Assembly: GCA_028023455.1 (NCBI GenBank)
Contig: JAQFVV010006215.1
Span: 9,445,950-9,509,949, forward strand
Direction: 5' to 3'
Length of the DNA: 64,000 nucleotides
DNA from: Epiperipatus broadwayi
Lineage: Eukaryota > Onychophora > Udeonychophora > Euonychophora > Peripatidae
The translations under genes and the position numbers were made by a program. The notes under the pieces are model-generated. The model made no database searches. It saw only the letters and a program-made list of their open reading frames with translations, and was not told where the DNA came from. Positions 13,440-25,340 of this stretch are shown one piece after another. How positions within the stretch are numbered: position 1 is the first letter of the stretch; the number at the start of each line of letters is the position of its first letter.

Positions 13440-14165
13440 ATTCATATTAATTTTTAAAAGGTAATTTTCAGATGCTTAAACTTGATTCAGCTAATATTTC
13501 CCATGATTCTACAGTTTGTTTTCTATTTTATTAGAATATCTGATTTTTGGTTTAATGACATGGCTAAGGTTTACAGCCTTGTTAAAACTATTACTGAAAT
13601 AATAGTGAGCGTTTAATAAAATTTATAATTATAACTTTTTATATGTAAAAGTTTTGTAAATCTTGTTGAGATTATCCTTGAAGTATCTTTCATCTTTCTT
13701 TTTTTAAGATAAGTAGCAATCCCAAAATGAGTTGGATTCGATTTATTTTGATCTTCTCACATGTGTAGCATTCTACATGTTTAACCAATAATATTTTTTA
13801 ATTTTATACACAACATGGGAAAAATACATTATATATAAAAACACATCAGTAAAATATTGAAAGTATTGATGTTTACTTTGTCAAAATACTTTTCTATATT
13901 TCTCTTACCACTACGTATAGTGTCTAATTTATTTTAATATTTAATTTCATCTCAAGTATTTTATTTCTGTTTACTTATTTATTACTTTTTTTGCAAATGT
14001 TATTGAACTATAGCTGATAAGCATATATCTTAAATTCTTCATGGAAAAGAAGTTTGATACACCCCACAAGTGACCTGAGAAAATAACACTGAGATTATAA
14101 AAAGTGCACTATTAATAACTATATAACTGTCTTTATTATAATATTGAAATACAAGTATAGTGTAT
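13440..14165. other. Intronic, no feature recognised
   Basis: AT-rich sequence without exon or repeat signals. Confidence 0.4.
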
Positions 14166-14167
14166 AT

Positions 14168-14575
14168 AAACAATTCAAAACAAAGCAAAACTCTCCATAT
14201 AGAAGTGCTAACAAGAGCAATCAATGGATGCCTTGGTTCTGAATTGAGTTCAGACCCATATGACTATATAAGCTATTGAGCTTGGATTGAAAATATTAAT
14301 TGTGTTTTTAATTTCATTCTCATAGTTTAGTAGTTAAATAGAGTTAAAGGTGGCTGCTGGAGGGTTGCATTAGATCCTAAGATCTAGGTGCAATGCTCCC
14401 AGATCCAAGGCTCCTCACAGATGAAGGCCACAAGCCAGAAACTAGTCTGGGGATATTGGATGAGTAGGCACTAGATAGGAATTTTATGCACATGCCTTCT
14501 GGCATCCATTGATTGCTCTTGTTAGCACAAGATGGCACTTCTATATGGAGAGTTTTGCTTTGTTTTGAATTGTTT
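14168..14575. mobile_element. Foldback MITE, family A (copy 1)
   Basis: Ends are inverted copies over about 40 bp (AACAATTCAAAACAAAGCAA then CTCTCCATATAGAAGTGC). The right interior carries the family core (GGTGGCTGCTGGAGGGTTGC, TCCTAAGATCTAGGTGCA, GGATATTGGATGAGTAGGCA). No ORF; probably a non-autonomous DNA transposon moved by an enzyme encoded elsewhere. The left arm has lost most of the core, so the copy is no longer a full palindrome. Confidence 0.8.
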
Positions 14576-14689
14576 AATAACAATTATGTGCTAGTATGAG
14601 ATAGTGATCATGTGATGTTTAGTGGTATAGTGTATATACTTAACAAAGATGAAGTTAAAGTGAATTTGAACCAGACATTCAAGCTCCCT

Positions 14690-14757
14690 TTTATCTTTTT
14701 CACATGTATGTGGTCATGTGTATCGGTTACATTGGATAGAGTCTGTGTTCAAATCTG
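14690..14757 (+). repeat. Fragment of the tRNA-like SINE head
   Basis: ATGTGGTCATGTGTATCGG followed by GTTCAAATCTG resembles the head of the SINE at 43693-43775 with an internal deletion. Confidence 0.5.
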
Positions 14758-15083
14758 TCTTTATTTTGTAAATATAAACATTTTAAAGATAAAAGAAAGA
14801 ATCTCAATTTAAAAATTTTTGTGAATTTGATTATAAATTCTTATTAATAGGGCTGCATTTACATCTGTCTTAAGTTCGAAATTCACCTTTATTCCAATAT
14901 TTATCAGAAAACAAAGGCTAAAAGACTAAGCGATATTTATTCTTACGTTTATGACATAGAAAATATTTTATGAAGTTAGTCTACTTTCAAATATTTTCAA
15001 TTATTTATTACATTATATAGTGTGCGTGCATATTTAAAATGTGAAAAAAAAACAGACTTATAAAAAAAAGTGTAGCAACTTAC

Positions 15084-15203
15084 TATTATGGTAGCATCAT
15101 TAATAGAAGCAGTATAAATTGATTGATTAAATTTAGGTGGAAGATTATCCTCATCTATAACATTTATTATTAAATTAGTAACAGCACTGCTGCCGGCAAC
15201 ATC
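15084..15203 (-). CDS. Cadherin gene, exon 5 (EC linker, 120 nt)
   Basis: An acceptor (TTTACCACAG) precedes 40 open codons and a GTAAGTTGC donor. The peptide runs DVAGSSAVTNLIINVIDED and then NLPPKFNQSIYTASINDATI. The V-x-D-x-(N/D)-D-N-x-P-x-F linker, the best cadherin signature, appears here as VIDEDNLPPKF. It is followed by the Y-x-A-x-I first strand of the next domain. This exon closes the complete EC domain begun in exon 2 (about 115 residues, the normal size). At the next domain boundary SIND replaces the usual glutamate-containing end. Confidence 0.85.
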
Positions 15204-15794
15204 CTGTGGTAAAATAATGAAAAAATAATAAACAAGAAATCATTACTAAAATAAAATTTATTATTAGTATTAAAAGTTTGAATCTAGAAAAAAAATGTAC
15301 ATAATGAAGGGATATTATTAATAAAATATTTCATTAACAATAAATAATTAATGTTTTATTTATAATTTTAAGTAAATGAATTTTATTAATAACTAGTAGG
15401 TTCGCTATTTGCATCACAAAATATTTTTTCATTTCACAGAATAAAAACTTAATGAGTATCTACAATATTAAAATCACTTTTCATGGAGAAAGTAGAAAGG
15501 AAGGGTTCAATTCTTCTCAATAAGCATTGATTTTTGGCTACATTTTTTTTTGGGGTTGTTGTATTTTAATTCTTACATTGTTGGCATTAAATATTAAGCA
15601 ATTTGCCAGTTTTAAACACCAATGTACCATTTAATTTAGACATCAACAATTTGAACTTTTAAAACTCAGATAAATTTGCTTTTTTTTTCAAAGACATATA
15701 CTATGTATTCACATTCTTATAACATGTAGCAAATTTATCTAAAAATACAAGCTTTATTTTACTATATATTATAATTTGTTGTAACAATGTTTCT
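15204..15794. other. Intronic, no feature recognised
   Basis: AT-rich DNA upstream (in gene sense) of exon 5. Confidence 0.4.
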
Positions 15795-15970
15795 TATAAT
15801 ATTAATATTATCTATGTTCTTTATTACTTTTTACAATGCTTTTTTATAATCTACTATGACAGTTTTTAATTGCCCCAGCAAAAGATTGCTGGCAATCAAA
15901 AACTGCCATAGTTGATTGTAAAAAAGCATCGTAAAAAGTAATAAAGAACATATATGATATTAATATTATA
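15795..15970. mobile_element. Near-perfect 176-bp palindrome (hairpin MITE)
   Basis: The two arms are reverse complements almost end to end, centred near 15882 at GCAAAAGATTGC. Outer arm words are TATGTTCTTTATTACTTTTT and its complement. There is no loop ORF. A foldback MITE is the likely origin. Confidence 0.85.
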
Positions 15971-16403
15971 TAGACTTGGCAATGCAATAAGAGAGATAAA
16001 ATTATAAACAATGTTTCTTTTTATTTAAATCCTTATTTACGTAGCACTCTTTTGTGTAATTCAGTTGAAATACTGCAAAGACAACTCTTGAATAGGTCAA
16101 ATGTGGAGCAAAAGAAACAAGGCTAACAACAATTAATTTCCATATATTTTATTTTAATTTATGACTACTTCATAAATCAAATTGTAATAAAATAATGAGT
16201 ATCTATAGTTTTCTGTCCATACATGTATGTCCTCCTGCAGATCATTTTATTTATAAATAACTTAATAATCGAATGATTTATTGCTCAGGAATTCTTAAGA
16301 AATCTGAGGGGTGCCCTGGGCCATAATCTACAAATCCTGAAATCCAGGGTCTTCCATTCTTCCATGACAATAAATTATTTTGGATATAGTCAGTATATAT
16401 AGG

Positions 16404-16556
16404 GGATTTGAACTCAGGCTTTCAAGTATTCATCAACTATCCACCCTATCTCGAAGTACTGATACACATGAACACACATATGTGTGGTCATGTGTATCAG
16501 GGTTATGAGATAATGTGGATAGTTGATGGGTACTTGAAATTCTGAGTTCAAACCCC
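16404..16556. repeat. Head-to-head pair of tRNA-like SINE heads
   Basis: The minus-strand copy (16404-16475) and the plus-strand copy (16478-16556) face each other across ACACATATGTGTG. Each has a box A-like part (TGTATCAG..TATGAGATAAT) and a box B-like GAGTTCAAAC end. An inverted pair can fold into a long hairpin. Confidence 0.7.
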
Positions 16557-16599
16557 TATATTTACAATTAGGCTCCAGGTTTGTGAAGAGTGCTTGAAT

Positions 16600-17339
16600 C
16601 TCAAATATTTATAGTCAGTAGATTAACTCACATTTGCCTAATTTAGACTATTATGACTTCTAGCTAATAAAATCTAGATATCTATTTATTAACACATATT
16701 TGATAAGCTTCATTGTAAAGCAGTAATACCTCTATCTTCATGGCTATAATCTGGATTTTAATTTGGGCCAAACAAATTTTTTTTAGGTTCTAACCAGGTT
16801 TAGAATTTCTCTTTTAGGTCGCTGCTTCATAGATAACTTTTTTAACAATCCAGCAGTGGATTAGTAAGTGGGTGCTTCACTTTTCATAAGCATCTGGTAA
16901 ACATGAATTGAAAATAGTTCAAACTCCAACAATCATCAATGCTTTCTCCTTTAATATTCTTTTGTGAAGTTCCAGTGAAAAGATGCTTATTCTCACAATG
17001 AATTACTAAAAGATATTTACTTTTTATTGTTAAATGGTAAGCTGAGAAGTACATGGGCCAGCTGTCAAAAAGTCATTCAAGTTTTCTATCCAAAAATAAA
17101 TGTCCAAAATTCATCTAAATTTAAATTTCAAATCATGGAGTTAGCAGGTGTATGTAATTACTACTATCCCATAATACAACGTGCTTAAATCACTTTAGTT
17201 TAAACTCATTCCAAAAACTGTAGATTCTTTTTTTATATCGAAAGCTTTATTGACTTGGTTCAAATCTTTGAATTTACATGGTTATATCTTGTGTTATACA
17301 AAGATTATGTTATGATTTTACTAGGTGTATGTTGAATCA
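16600..17339. other. Intronic, no feature recognised
   Basis: AT-rich, nothing recognised. Confidence 0.4.
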
Positions 17340-17830
17340 TCTATGAAAACAGGGAGATTTAAACCACCCTGGACACCATCATCCCAGCTCCCCAGAGAGA
17401 GGAAGAAAACCAGCACCCGACACTGATTCCTTCATACACAAATCCCAGAGGCTCCTCTATAACCCCAGGAATTAGGCCCCAGGAATTGCCTGGACCCTTG
17501 ACCACCCCGATGGAGCAGTGATGTGTAAACCCATGGTCTCAATACAAAGTAATTGTTGATCTATATCTATAAGACTTCAAACTGCCATGGCCAGTGTCAT
17601 CTCCATCACCGAGAGAAAGGTTTTCATCGGTAATGCTCCCAGTACCATCCCCCCCAGCCCCAGAGCAAGGAGCGCTAGGACTCAGGCCACAGGGACCTCC
17701 CTACCACAAGACTCCCACCTCCAGGCAGCAAAGACAAGTGAACAAGTGGTAGCCTGAATGAACTAATAATTTCACTGTGGCTGTCTCTAGATTTCCAATA
17801 GCTGGCATATGGTCTTCCCCTTCTTTCTCA
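17340..17830. other. GC-rich patch of unknown nature
   Basis: C-rich sequence with words such as CCATCATCCCAGCTCCCCAG and CCAGTACCATCCCCCCCAGC. It contrasts sharply with the surrounding AT-rich intron. Frames are short and interrupted, and no protein or RNA family was recognised. Part of an unrecognised repeat is the simplest idea. Confidence 0.5.
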
Positions 17831-18787
17831 GATCAAAGTCCTGAGTAGATATCCCGGTAATTGCATTATGTTCTATATACAGATCACTGCTCAGTTTTAG
17901 AAAGTGATTGTTGACTTCCAAAGTACATTTTTTTTAATCAAGAGTATTAATATATATCTTAGTAATTACATGTATTTCTTATATGCTATATATCCATCGA
18001 TTCATAGATCCACAGGGCAGCTGTTGATCTATATAGTGTGTTGTAGAGATCAAAATGTCAGATTTTCTATTGTCCATTATATTCTGTTGGATTAATCCAT
18101 GAGGTGATCATGTGTTGTAAATGTTCCAAAATTAAAATTAAGGGTGATTTGTAAAGTCTAGAATTGCAATATGAATAGCATTTTAAAGGTATAATATGGA
18201 ATCTCTAATTTAGAATCAGTAAGTGAAAAACAAACAAATATCTAAATAAAGCATTTGAATATTACACTGTTCATAAAATTAGATAAAGTGAGCCTCATGG
18301 AACAAATGAATTTAGTTTCAACTGCACTACGCAAGGATTTCCTTTGTTAAATAAAATCTCTGATTTATAACATAAGCACTTAAATCACAATGAAAAATGT
18401 TATTTCTTTCCAATGTGCAAGGCAGTCAGCATTAGCAATGATCCCCATAGCTCCACATCCCAGCCCTGTTTCCTTTAAGAGCTAGGAATGGGTCTCTAGG
18501 GACCCTCCTATCAACTAGACCCTCTCACTCAGTCAGCAAAATTGATTAAACAACATTTTTCTTTAAAACTAAAACCTCTATGGAAATGTTTAGTAATTTC
18601 TATGGCTGCCATTTAATTTTCATAGCATTTTGAAGAAAAGTTGTAATTATTCTTACTTGTGATTAATTTGTGACATCCTTTGTATCTGGAAAGACTGCTA
18701 AGGAATTACTCTTCTAAATATGACTACTTTGAGAGAGATTTAACACCCTGAACTAGAAATTTGGAACTAAAATGGGGAGTCAGTAAC
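17831..18787. other. Intronic stretch with a second small GC-rich patch
   Basis: Sequence at about 18420-18535 (CATCCCAGCCCTGTTTCC, GGGTCTCTAGGGACCCTCC) is similar in composition to the patch at 17340-17830 and may belong to the same unknown repeat. The remainder is AT-rich and without signal. Confidence 0.35.
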
Positions 18788-19290
18788 ATGTGATGTGATG
18801 TATTGTGGCTTCTCCTTAAATGAAGTCAAGAAAATCTCAGCAATTATGCCTAGATAAACCTGTTAGCCACTTTATTTTCCATTCCCCACTCTAAATTTTC
18901 CCATATTCTGCTCCATCCCATTTCCACAACATAATCTTTGTCAACTCTATAACCTTTATATCTAAATCCCCTTTATCTTTTCCCAAACCCAGCATAAAAA
19001 CCAATAATTCACTTTCTATATAATCACTTTTTTCATATTTATTCTTCCATAACTTCATTATATGTACCCTTTCTGTTTTCAAGCATTTACATTAAATTAA
19101 CAAATGCTTAATATTTTCTATTCCTTCCTTACATAATTTACAAAATAAATCACCCATATTTTTTCATTCATATGTATATTCTCTTGTAGCTAAAGATCCC
19201 ATTCGAGCCTTAAATAATAAACTACTTTCCTTACTATTATCATATATTAACTCACACCTAATATTCTGTTTATTTCTATATATATTTTAA
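18788..19290 (-). mobile_element. LINE 3' end fragment (copy 2, longest coding part)
   Basis: Minus-strand relic of the same LINE as at 4321. It reaches furthest upstream in the coding frame: LLFKARMGSLATREYTYEWK, then the zinc-knuckle region (FCKLCKEGIENIKHL), then LLVFMLGLGKDKGDLDIKVI. It ends GGAGAAGCCACAATACATCA. The Cys/His motif near the C terminus is typical of non-LTR retrotransposon ORF2 proteins. No RT core is present. Confidence 0.8.
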
Positions 19291-19299
19291 TAGAGTTAA

Positions 19300-20935
19300 C
19301 TGGAGTCCTTGGCTCCCTCTAATGGACTAAACTGTAGATTCTTTTTTAAAATAATTCAGTTTTTGCTTTATGTTTATATTAAAAAAGAATCTAATTTTCC
19401 AGAAAATTATTATCTTTATCCATAATCCAATGTTGCAATTTTAATAAAAGAAATCTGTATAAATTTCTTGTGGTTCTTATTTTCATAAAAAGTATTACGA
19501 TCCTGGAAAATAACTAAATATGACTATGCACATAGATTTAAATGTGACTACATACAATTTAATGAATTCATGATAAACATCCATATAAGCACAACTATTT
19601 GAAATCTTTCTATTACTGATTTTATTTCAAAAACATGTTCTTTACAAAATTCTATATCATAGAAATAAAACTTTTTTTTTTTTTATAAAATCACAGCTAT
19701 GGATTTTTTTTAATTATGTAGTAATAAATAAAATATCATTACCATTATTTATTTGCCTAATAAGAAAGAATAATTTGACAGGGGTTGTTGATATTCCTCA
19801 AAATATAAATAGCTTGTGTTTATCAGCATTAACCTACTTCTATTTTTCTGAAGATTTTGACATACTGATTAGAAAATCTCTTACATAATTTCAAACATTT
19901 CAGCTTTTGGATGAAGATATCTCAAAGTTTATTTTAATTAACGCATCATCTAATGAATACTTCATAATGGACAGTAAGGATTTTTTGGATGATATATGTC
20001 TGTTATAATATCCACTATTTGGTAAAAGTTCATTAGAGCTTTATCATTAGACTTCTTTTGCATATTATATATGTAAAGTAATTACCACAATAAAGTTTCA
20101 GGATATTAAACTTATCAAGATTGACATCACTGTAAAATAACCAAACATGAATTCTCCATTAGAATCATTTTCAAGGCTTATAACCCCAATCTTCATCTGG
20201 CTAAAAAAGTAATATTTAAATTCTAATGCAATGTTACAAACTTCAATCATGTTAAATACTTAAAGACTGACCAAATTTCAAAACATGATATCATGAACTC
20301 AAACCAACATTATTATACATTGAGATTAATGTAATAATTTTAAAATAGAAGTGAAATCCCTATAAATTGTTATGGTATCTTAAAGATTAAATATTTAATA
20401 TAAATTATTTCATTAGATTATTAACTTAGGCTGCAGAAAGGAATTTTCTTTTAGTTGAGAGGAGTCCTCTTGATTCCATTTGGAGTCTCTAAAGACACTG
20501 AACAGAATAAATTCCTAACATTTACTTTATATGTTCTTGTTATTTCAATTGTTAACTATGTGATTATTCGTATTATAAATGGACATGGTTAAGCTGTTCA
20601 CAATATGCATCAGCCATCATTGTGAATTTATTGGCGTCTACTTCTGAATTTAAGATCATCAAATACTATGAACTTTCTTTTCCATGCTTCAACCAACAGT
20701 TGAATTTTCTAGAAGGCAAATGAATATATAAGGGAGCAATATTTTTTATATTACTATAATTATGATAGACAAAACTAAATTATGGCTAATCGTGATAGGC
20801 AAACTAAATTGTGGTTTTTCCTAGAAATTTGTAAAGTTGTAAGTAAAAGACAGTGATTGGTGACCAAAGGTAGAGAATACTAAATATCCTCTAAGTATAA
20901 CCCAAGCTTCCATTTTATAATAGCATTTCCTTACT
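19300..20935. other. Intronic, no feature recognised
   Basis: AT-rich sequence; one small less AT-rich spot near 20430-20520, not identified. Confidence 0.4.
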
Positions 20936-21729
20936 TACAACTGCAGATTACTTTCAAGTGAAGGAAGATACATGCATTAGAAAAATCTGATATTAAATAG
21001 AATATCATTGGACTTTGTGAAGTTAAAAGAAAAGTGAGAAGAAAATTTAAAAAATGGACATGCACTTTACTACAATAGTATAAATATTAGAAGCACAAAT
21101 GGAGTGGGATTCATTGTATATAAAAAATGGAAGAAGGTCATTGTGGAGATTGATAGAATATTAGATAAGAATAGTAAGATTAATTATTAAACTTAATAAA
21201 AGGTACCAAATTGGATATGAATGTGCTTGTTACAAGTTTTTATTGTATTGAAGAAGTAGAGGATTTTTTTATTGATATAGATATAAAAAAAGCTTTTGAA
21301 CACACTAAATAATATTTTTAAATTGTCATGACAGACTTTAATGATAGAAATGGAAAACAATTGAAAAATGAAAGTGCTTTTAGGGGATATTTGGCTCCAG
21401 TGACACAAATGAAAAAGAATACAGACTTAATGGAATTTGCAGAAAAAAAATGCATTTTATCAATTCTTTTTTTTTAAGAAAAATACTAACTAGAAATGTC
21501 CATGGAAACATAAAAATGAAAGTATAGCAGAATTATACTATATTTTGACTAAAAGAAATATGGATTTTAAAAATAAGTTTTTAATAAATTCAAAATAGAA
21601 AGTAATTATCAATTAATGAGTTGTAATATTACAAGTTAAAGCAAAATTAAATTATTAACAGTTCATATTCCAATCTTCAGAAACATTCCAATCAATGATT
21701 AATAAGATGTAAGTCACATTGTATTTATA

Positions 21730-22254
21730 TGTTGGACTATTTCCATCATCTAATATTAAATATTGAATACCTTTAGAAAAATTTTAAACTTTATTTAAAT
21801 TTTCCAGTTACATTAAACTGTTAATTATAGCACACAGGTTAATATATATATACAATGTTTTGAGTGGTGTTATTCTCCTTCTTCGGGTGCTTTTGGACTG
21901 ACCAGTGATAGAACTAGAATGGGAATTGAATCTGGATTTTTAGATTCTTGGATATTGAATTTTAAGATAATTCTTTAATTGAACTGGATCTTTAGATTCT
22001 TGGATATCGAATTTTAAAATAATTCTTTGTTCGATCTGGATCATTAGATACTTGGATATTGAATTTAAAAATAATTCTTTAATCAAACTTGATCTTTAGA
22101 TGTGTAGATATTAAAATTTTAAGGCAATTCTGTAATCAATTAAACCATTTGGCCAAAGGCTAACAGTTAAATGTAATTGGAAAATTTAAACAAAGTTTAA
22201 AATTTTTATAAAGACATTCAATATTTAATATTAGATGATGAAAATAGTCCAACA
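21730..22254. mobile_element. Inverted-repeat MITE, family B (copy 1), with internal minisatellite
   Basis: Terminal inverted repeats of about 110 bp begin TGTTGGACTATTTCCATCAT and its complement. The interior (about 21926-22140) holds four imperfect copies of a unit of about 52 bp containing GGATCTTTAGATTCTTGGAT and AAAATAATTCTTTAATC. No transposase frame. Nested in the RTE relic. Confidence 0.85.
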
Positions 22255-22779
22255 AATAAATACTAAATAAATGGCATTATTACAAACATTCAAGAAAACA
22301 TTAAAGTTGCCACTTAATGCAAAACTAAATACAAACTATTAAAAAGATGGTATTAACAATTGATATTCTAGCCTTCAGAAACGTTGCAATATATTTAAAT
22401 TAGAACTTTTTAATTGCTTTAAAATGTATCAGAATTTGAAACTGATTCAAACTTAATTAAGATTAATAAGAAGTAAACTGATGATCTATTAATAACTGTT
22501 ACAAAGACAGTTTTTGCAAAAATAAGCAATTCAGTAGCAAATTTTAACTGAGGCAAAACAATATATGAAAAAAAACAATGAATATGAAAATGTTTAAAAA
22601 TGATCCATTAAGAAAGGTTGAAAATCTGATATTCTATAAAATGGTGTGAAAAATATAACTATGAATTGGCAAAGAGAGTTATAGAATAAAATAAGTTTCA
22701 GAAATATAAATCAACATCGGTAGTATTGGAAAAAAATTATTACATGATCACTATTTCTTATGCTTGCACTTAGCTGTTA

Positions 22780-23242
22780 TTAAAACAGGCAAACCTCTCT
22801 ATATGTAATGCCACTCAGTGCAAGCCAGAGTAATCAATGGATGCCAGAAGGCTTGTGCATAAAATCCCCATCTAGTACCTACTCATCCAATATCCCCAGA
22901 CTAGTTTCTAGCTTGTGGCCTTCTTCAGAGAGGAGCTTGGATTTGAGAGCACTGCACCTAGATACTTAGGATTTAATGCAACCTTCCAGCAGCCACCTTT
23001 TATCTCATACTTTTGTAGTTAAGTATAGATAAAAGGTGGCTGCTGGAGGGTTGCATTAGATCCTAAGATCTAGGTGCAGTGCTCTCAGATCCAAGGCTCC
23101 TCACTGACAAGCCAGAAACTAGTCTGGGGATATTGGATGAGTAGGCACTAGATGGGGATTTTATGCACAAGCCTTCTGACTCCATTGATTACTCTGGCTT
23201 GCACTGAGTGGCATTATGTATAGAGTGTTTTGCCTGTTTTAA
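22780..23242. mobile_element. Foldback MITE, family A (copy 2, full palindrome)
   Basis: The best-preserved family A copy. Its arms (about 230 bp each) are reverse complements nearly throughout, meeting near 23010 at a short TTTTGTAGTTAAG spacer. Both outer ends read TTAAAACAGGCAAA on opposite strands. Core words are CCACTCAGTGCAAGCCAGAG and GGATATTGGATGAGTAGGCA. No ORF. Confidence 0.9.
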
Positions 23243-24307
23243 AAAAAATTATTTCAGCAATAAAAAGAAAAAATGAAATTATTACTATAAAAAAGAATGA
23301 CATCAGAAAATTTGAGAAAGAGTTAAAAGAATTATTAATGAGTAAGGAAACAAAATATCATGTCAAATATTATATCTTGTGAATTGTCAAGTATTTTAAA
23401 TATAATTCAGTGCACATGACAGAATTACTATATCTTAAAAGAAGTAGATGGAGAAAAAGACAAAATGTTTCCTAATTGATCTGTACCATTACCTAAGCAG
23501 AAAAATACAGTAGAATTAAAGGTAATGAAGAAGATATTAGAAGTTACAGATCTATCAGTCTTCTATCAGTTCAGTCCAAAATCTTACTAAGATAATTACA
23601 ATTTGTTTACAGTGAATTTTGGATTCAGATCAACCAAAAGATCCAGATGAATTTAAAATTAGTTACAGCAGAATGAATTACATCCAAATATGGAGAGAAG
23701 TTATAAAAAAACCAATGATTATGAGTTACTATTATATTTTACATTCCCCCATTATGTAAAGGTATTTGATTCTATAAGCAATTCTACAATAATTAAAGCT
23801 TTTAATCATCAAAATATAGACTCAGGATATATTGTAAATAATATTTATTAGACTGCCACAGCAATGCTTAGATTGCACTAAAAAGGTTAACATTGATAAC
23901 AGTTGTATAATAGAATGATTTCAAATTTCCAAAAAAAAATTTACAGGAGTTTTACAAGAAGTATTTTGTGGATTAAAATGAAAAGCTTAAGTTTAATAAA
24001 AGTACATGGAGATTATTTAAGTAATCTACATTTTGCAAGTGATATAGTTTCTTGTATAAATAATGCTTGAGAGCTTCTAGAAAGTATGGAAGTACGTCTA
24101 AAGATAAATATTAAAGTAATGCTTAATAGTTTTTTCAGGAAAATAAAATAAAAAATAATAATCATGGATTGAACAAACTTAATAATTACAAATATTGTGG
24201 CCATGTTAATAATACAGAAAAATAACATAATGGATGAAATTAATCATAGAATTAAACTTTGGAGAAATGCTTTTAGGAGGAAAAAACGTAATATAAAAAG
24301 GAAATAT

Positions 24308-24585
24308 GCTTATTAATTATATATTGAATAATTTCTATGATCTAATATTAAATATTGCATGTCTTTAGAAAAGTTTTAAGCTTTATTTAAACTTTCCAAA
24401 TACATTCAACTGTTATTAAAAATATACAGGTTAGGAATGCTAGTAATATTGTTGGTCAGGTGAGCAACACCTCAAGAAGAGAGGGAAATAATACTAACTT
24501 GTGTGCTATTATTAACAGATTAATGAATTTTAAAAGTAGACATTCAATATTTAATATTAGTTGATGAAAACAGTTCATAATCTAA
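24308..24585. mobile_element. Inverted-repeat MITE, family B (copy 2)
   Basis: Arms related to 21730-22254 (TCTAATATTAAATATTG.., AAGCTTTATTTAAACTTTCC) with a short centre containing GGTCAGGTGAGCAACACCTC. More diverged than copies 1 and 3. Confidence 0.7.
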
Positions 24586-24829
24586 TTTAATATTAAAATG
24601 CAACTATCACAAACCTTCAGTCGAACACTAAATATGCTTATGTGTTTGAAAATAAATTTTTGATAGATGTGTTTTAACAGTTCTTACTCATGGATTTGAG
24701 ATTTGAATATTTAAGAGAAAAGCAATACAGAGACTTCAAAACACTCAATGAGATATGATGAGATGCATATTAGGAGCAACAAGAAAGATTGAAAAGTTTA
24801 ATACTAGGGTGAGAGAAAAGTCACAATCA

Positions 24830-25110
24830 ACAACTACTCCAAAGCACAATTGCAACACATTCTTTAGTTTTTAGATAATTTCTGCTAGTATTTTGTTGTG
24901 ATCCACTGTAGTAAGATAAATTTTAACATTCAGCATATTCTTTTGGTTGATTAAAATTCAAAATTTTCTATATATAAGTCATAATTATCTTGGTAAAGAT
25001 TTTGTATAGAATTGATAGGTCTGTAATTTCTAATATTTTCTTTATCTTTCTTTGATATCAATATTATTACTACATGATTTCAATCCTCTGTTACATCTTT
25101 ATCATACAGG
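24830..25110 (-). mobile_element. Inverted RTE reverse-transcriptase fragment
   Basis: Reverse-complement sequence matches the RT region of the neighbouring RTE relics (WNHVVIILISKKDKENIRNY-like and FTKIIMTYI-like reading). It lies inside a plus-strand relic, so it arose by inversion or a separate reversed insertion. Confidence 0.6.
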
Positions 25111-25340
25111 TATTATTGATATCATTGAAAGAATTAAGTGAATAAAATGGAGTTGGACTGAACATATTGGTAGAAGAGATGATAATATATGAACAGCTAA
25201 AGTTTTAAAGTGAATCTCAAGAGATTCTAAAAGATCTATAAAGAGACTAAATATAATATAATTGAAATAAAAAATATATATTGGTATGATGTGAAGAATG
25301 GATTAGAGAACCTGGATTAGAGAAATATTTACCCTGTAAT

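Larger units (their letters stand above)
20940..25340 (+). mobile_element. RTE-type LINE relic with nested insertions (copy 3)
   Basis: The most complete RTE relic. The endonuclease start (IIGLCEVKRKV, GVGFIVYKKWKKVIVEI, IVMTDFNDRNG) lies at 20990-21360 and the RT remnants at 23280-24300. The last part (IIERIK, WSWTEHIGRRDDN, AKVLK) is near 25110-25250. Three inverted-repeat elements interrupt it, at 21730-22254, 22780-23242 and about 24308-24585, and a reversed RT piece lies at 24830-25110. Removing these restores an ordinary domain order, so they inserted after the LINE. Confidence 0.8.

Noticed and set aside
14377-14583. 68-codon minus-strand frame (also 53594-53785)
   Set aside because: Both lie inside family A foldback MITEs and reflect their shared core, not a protein.
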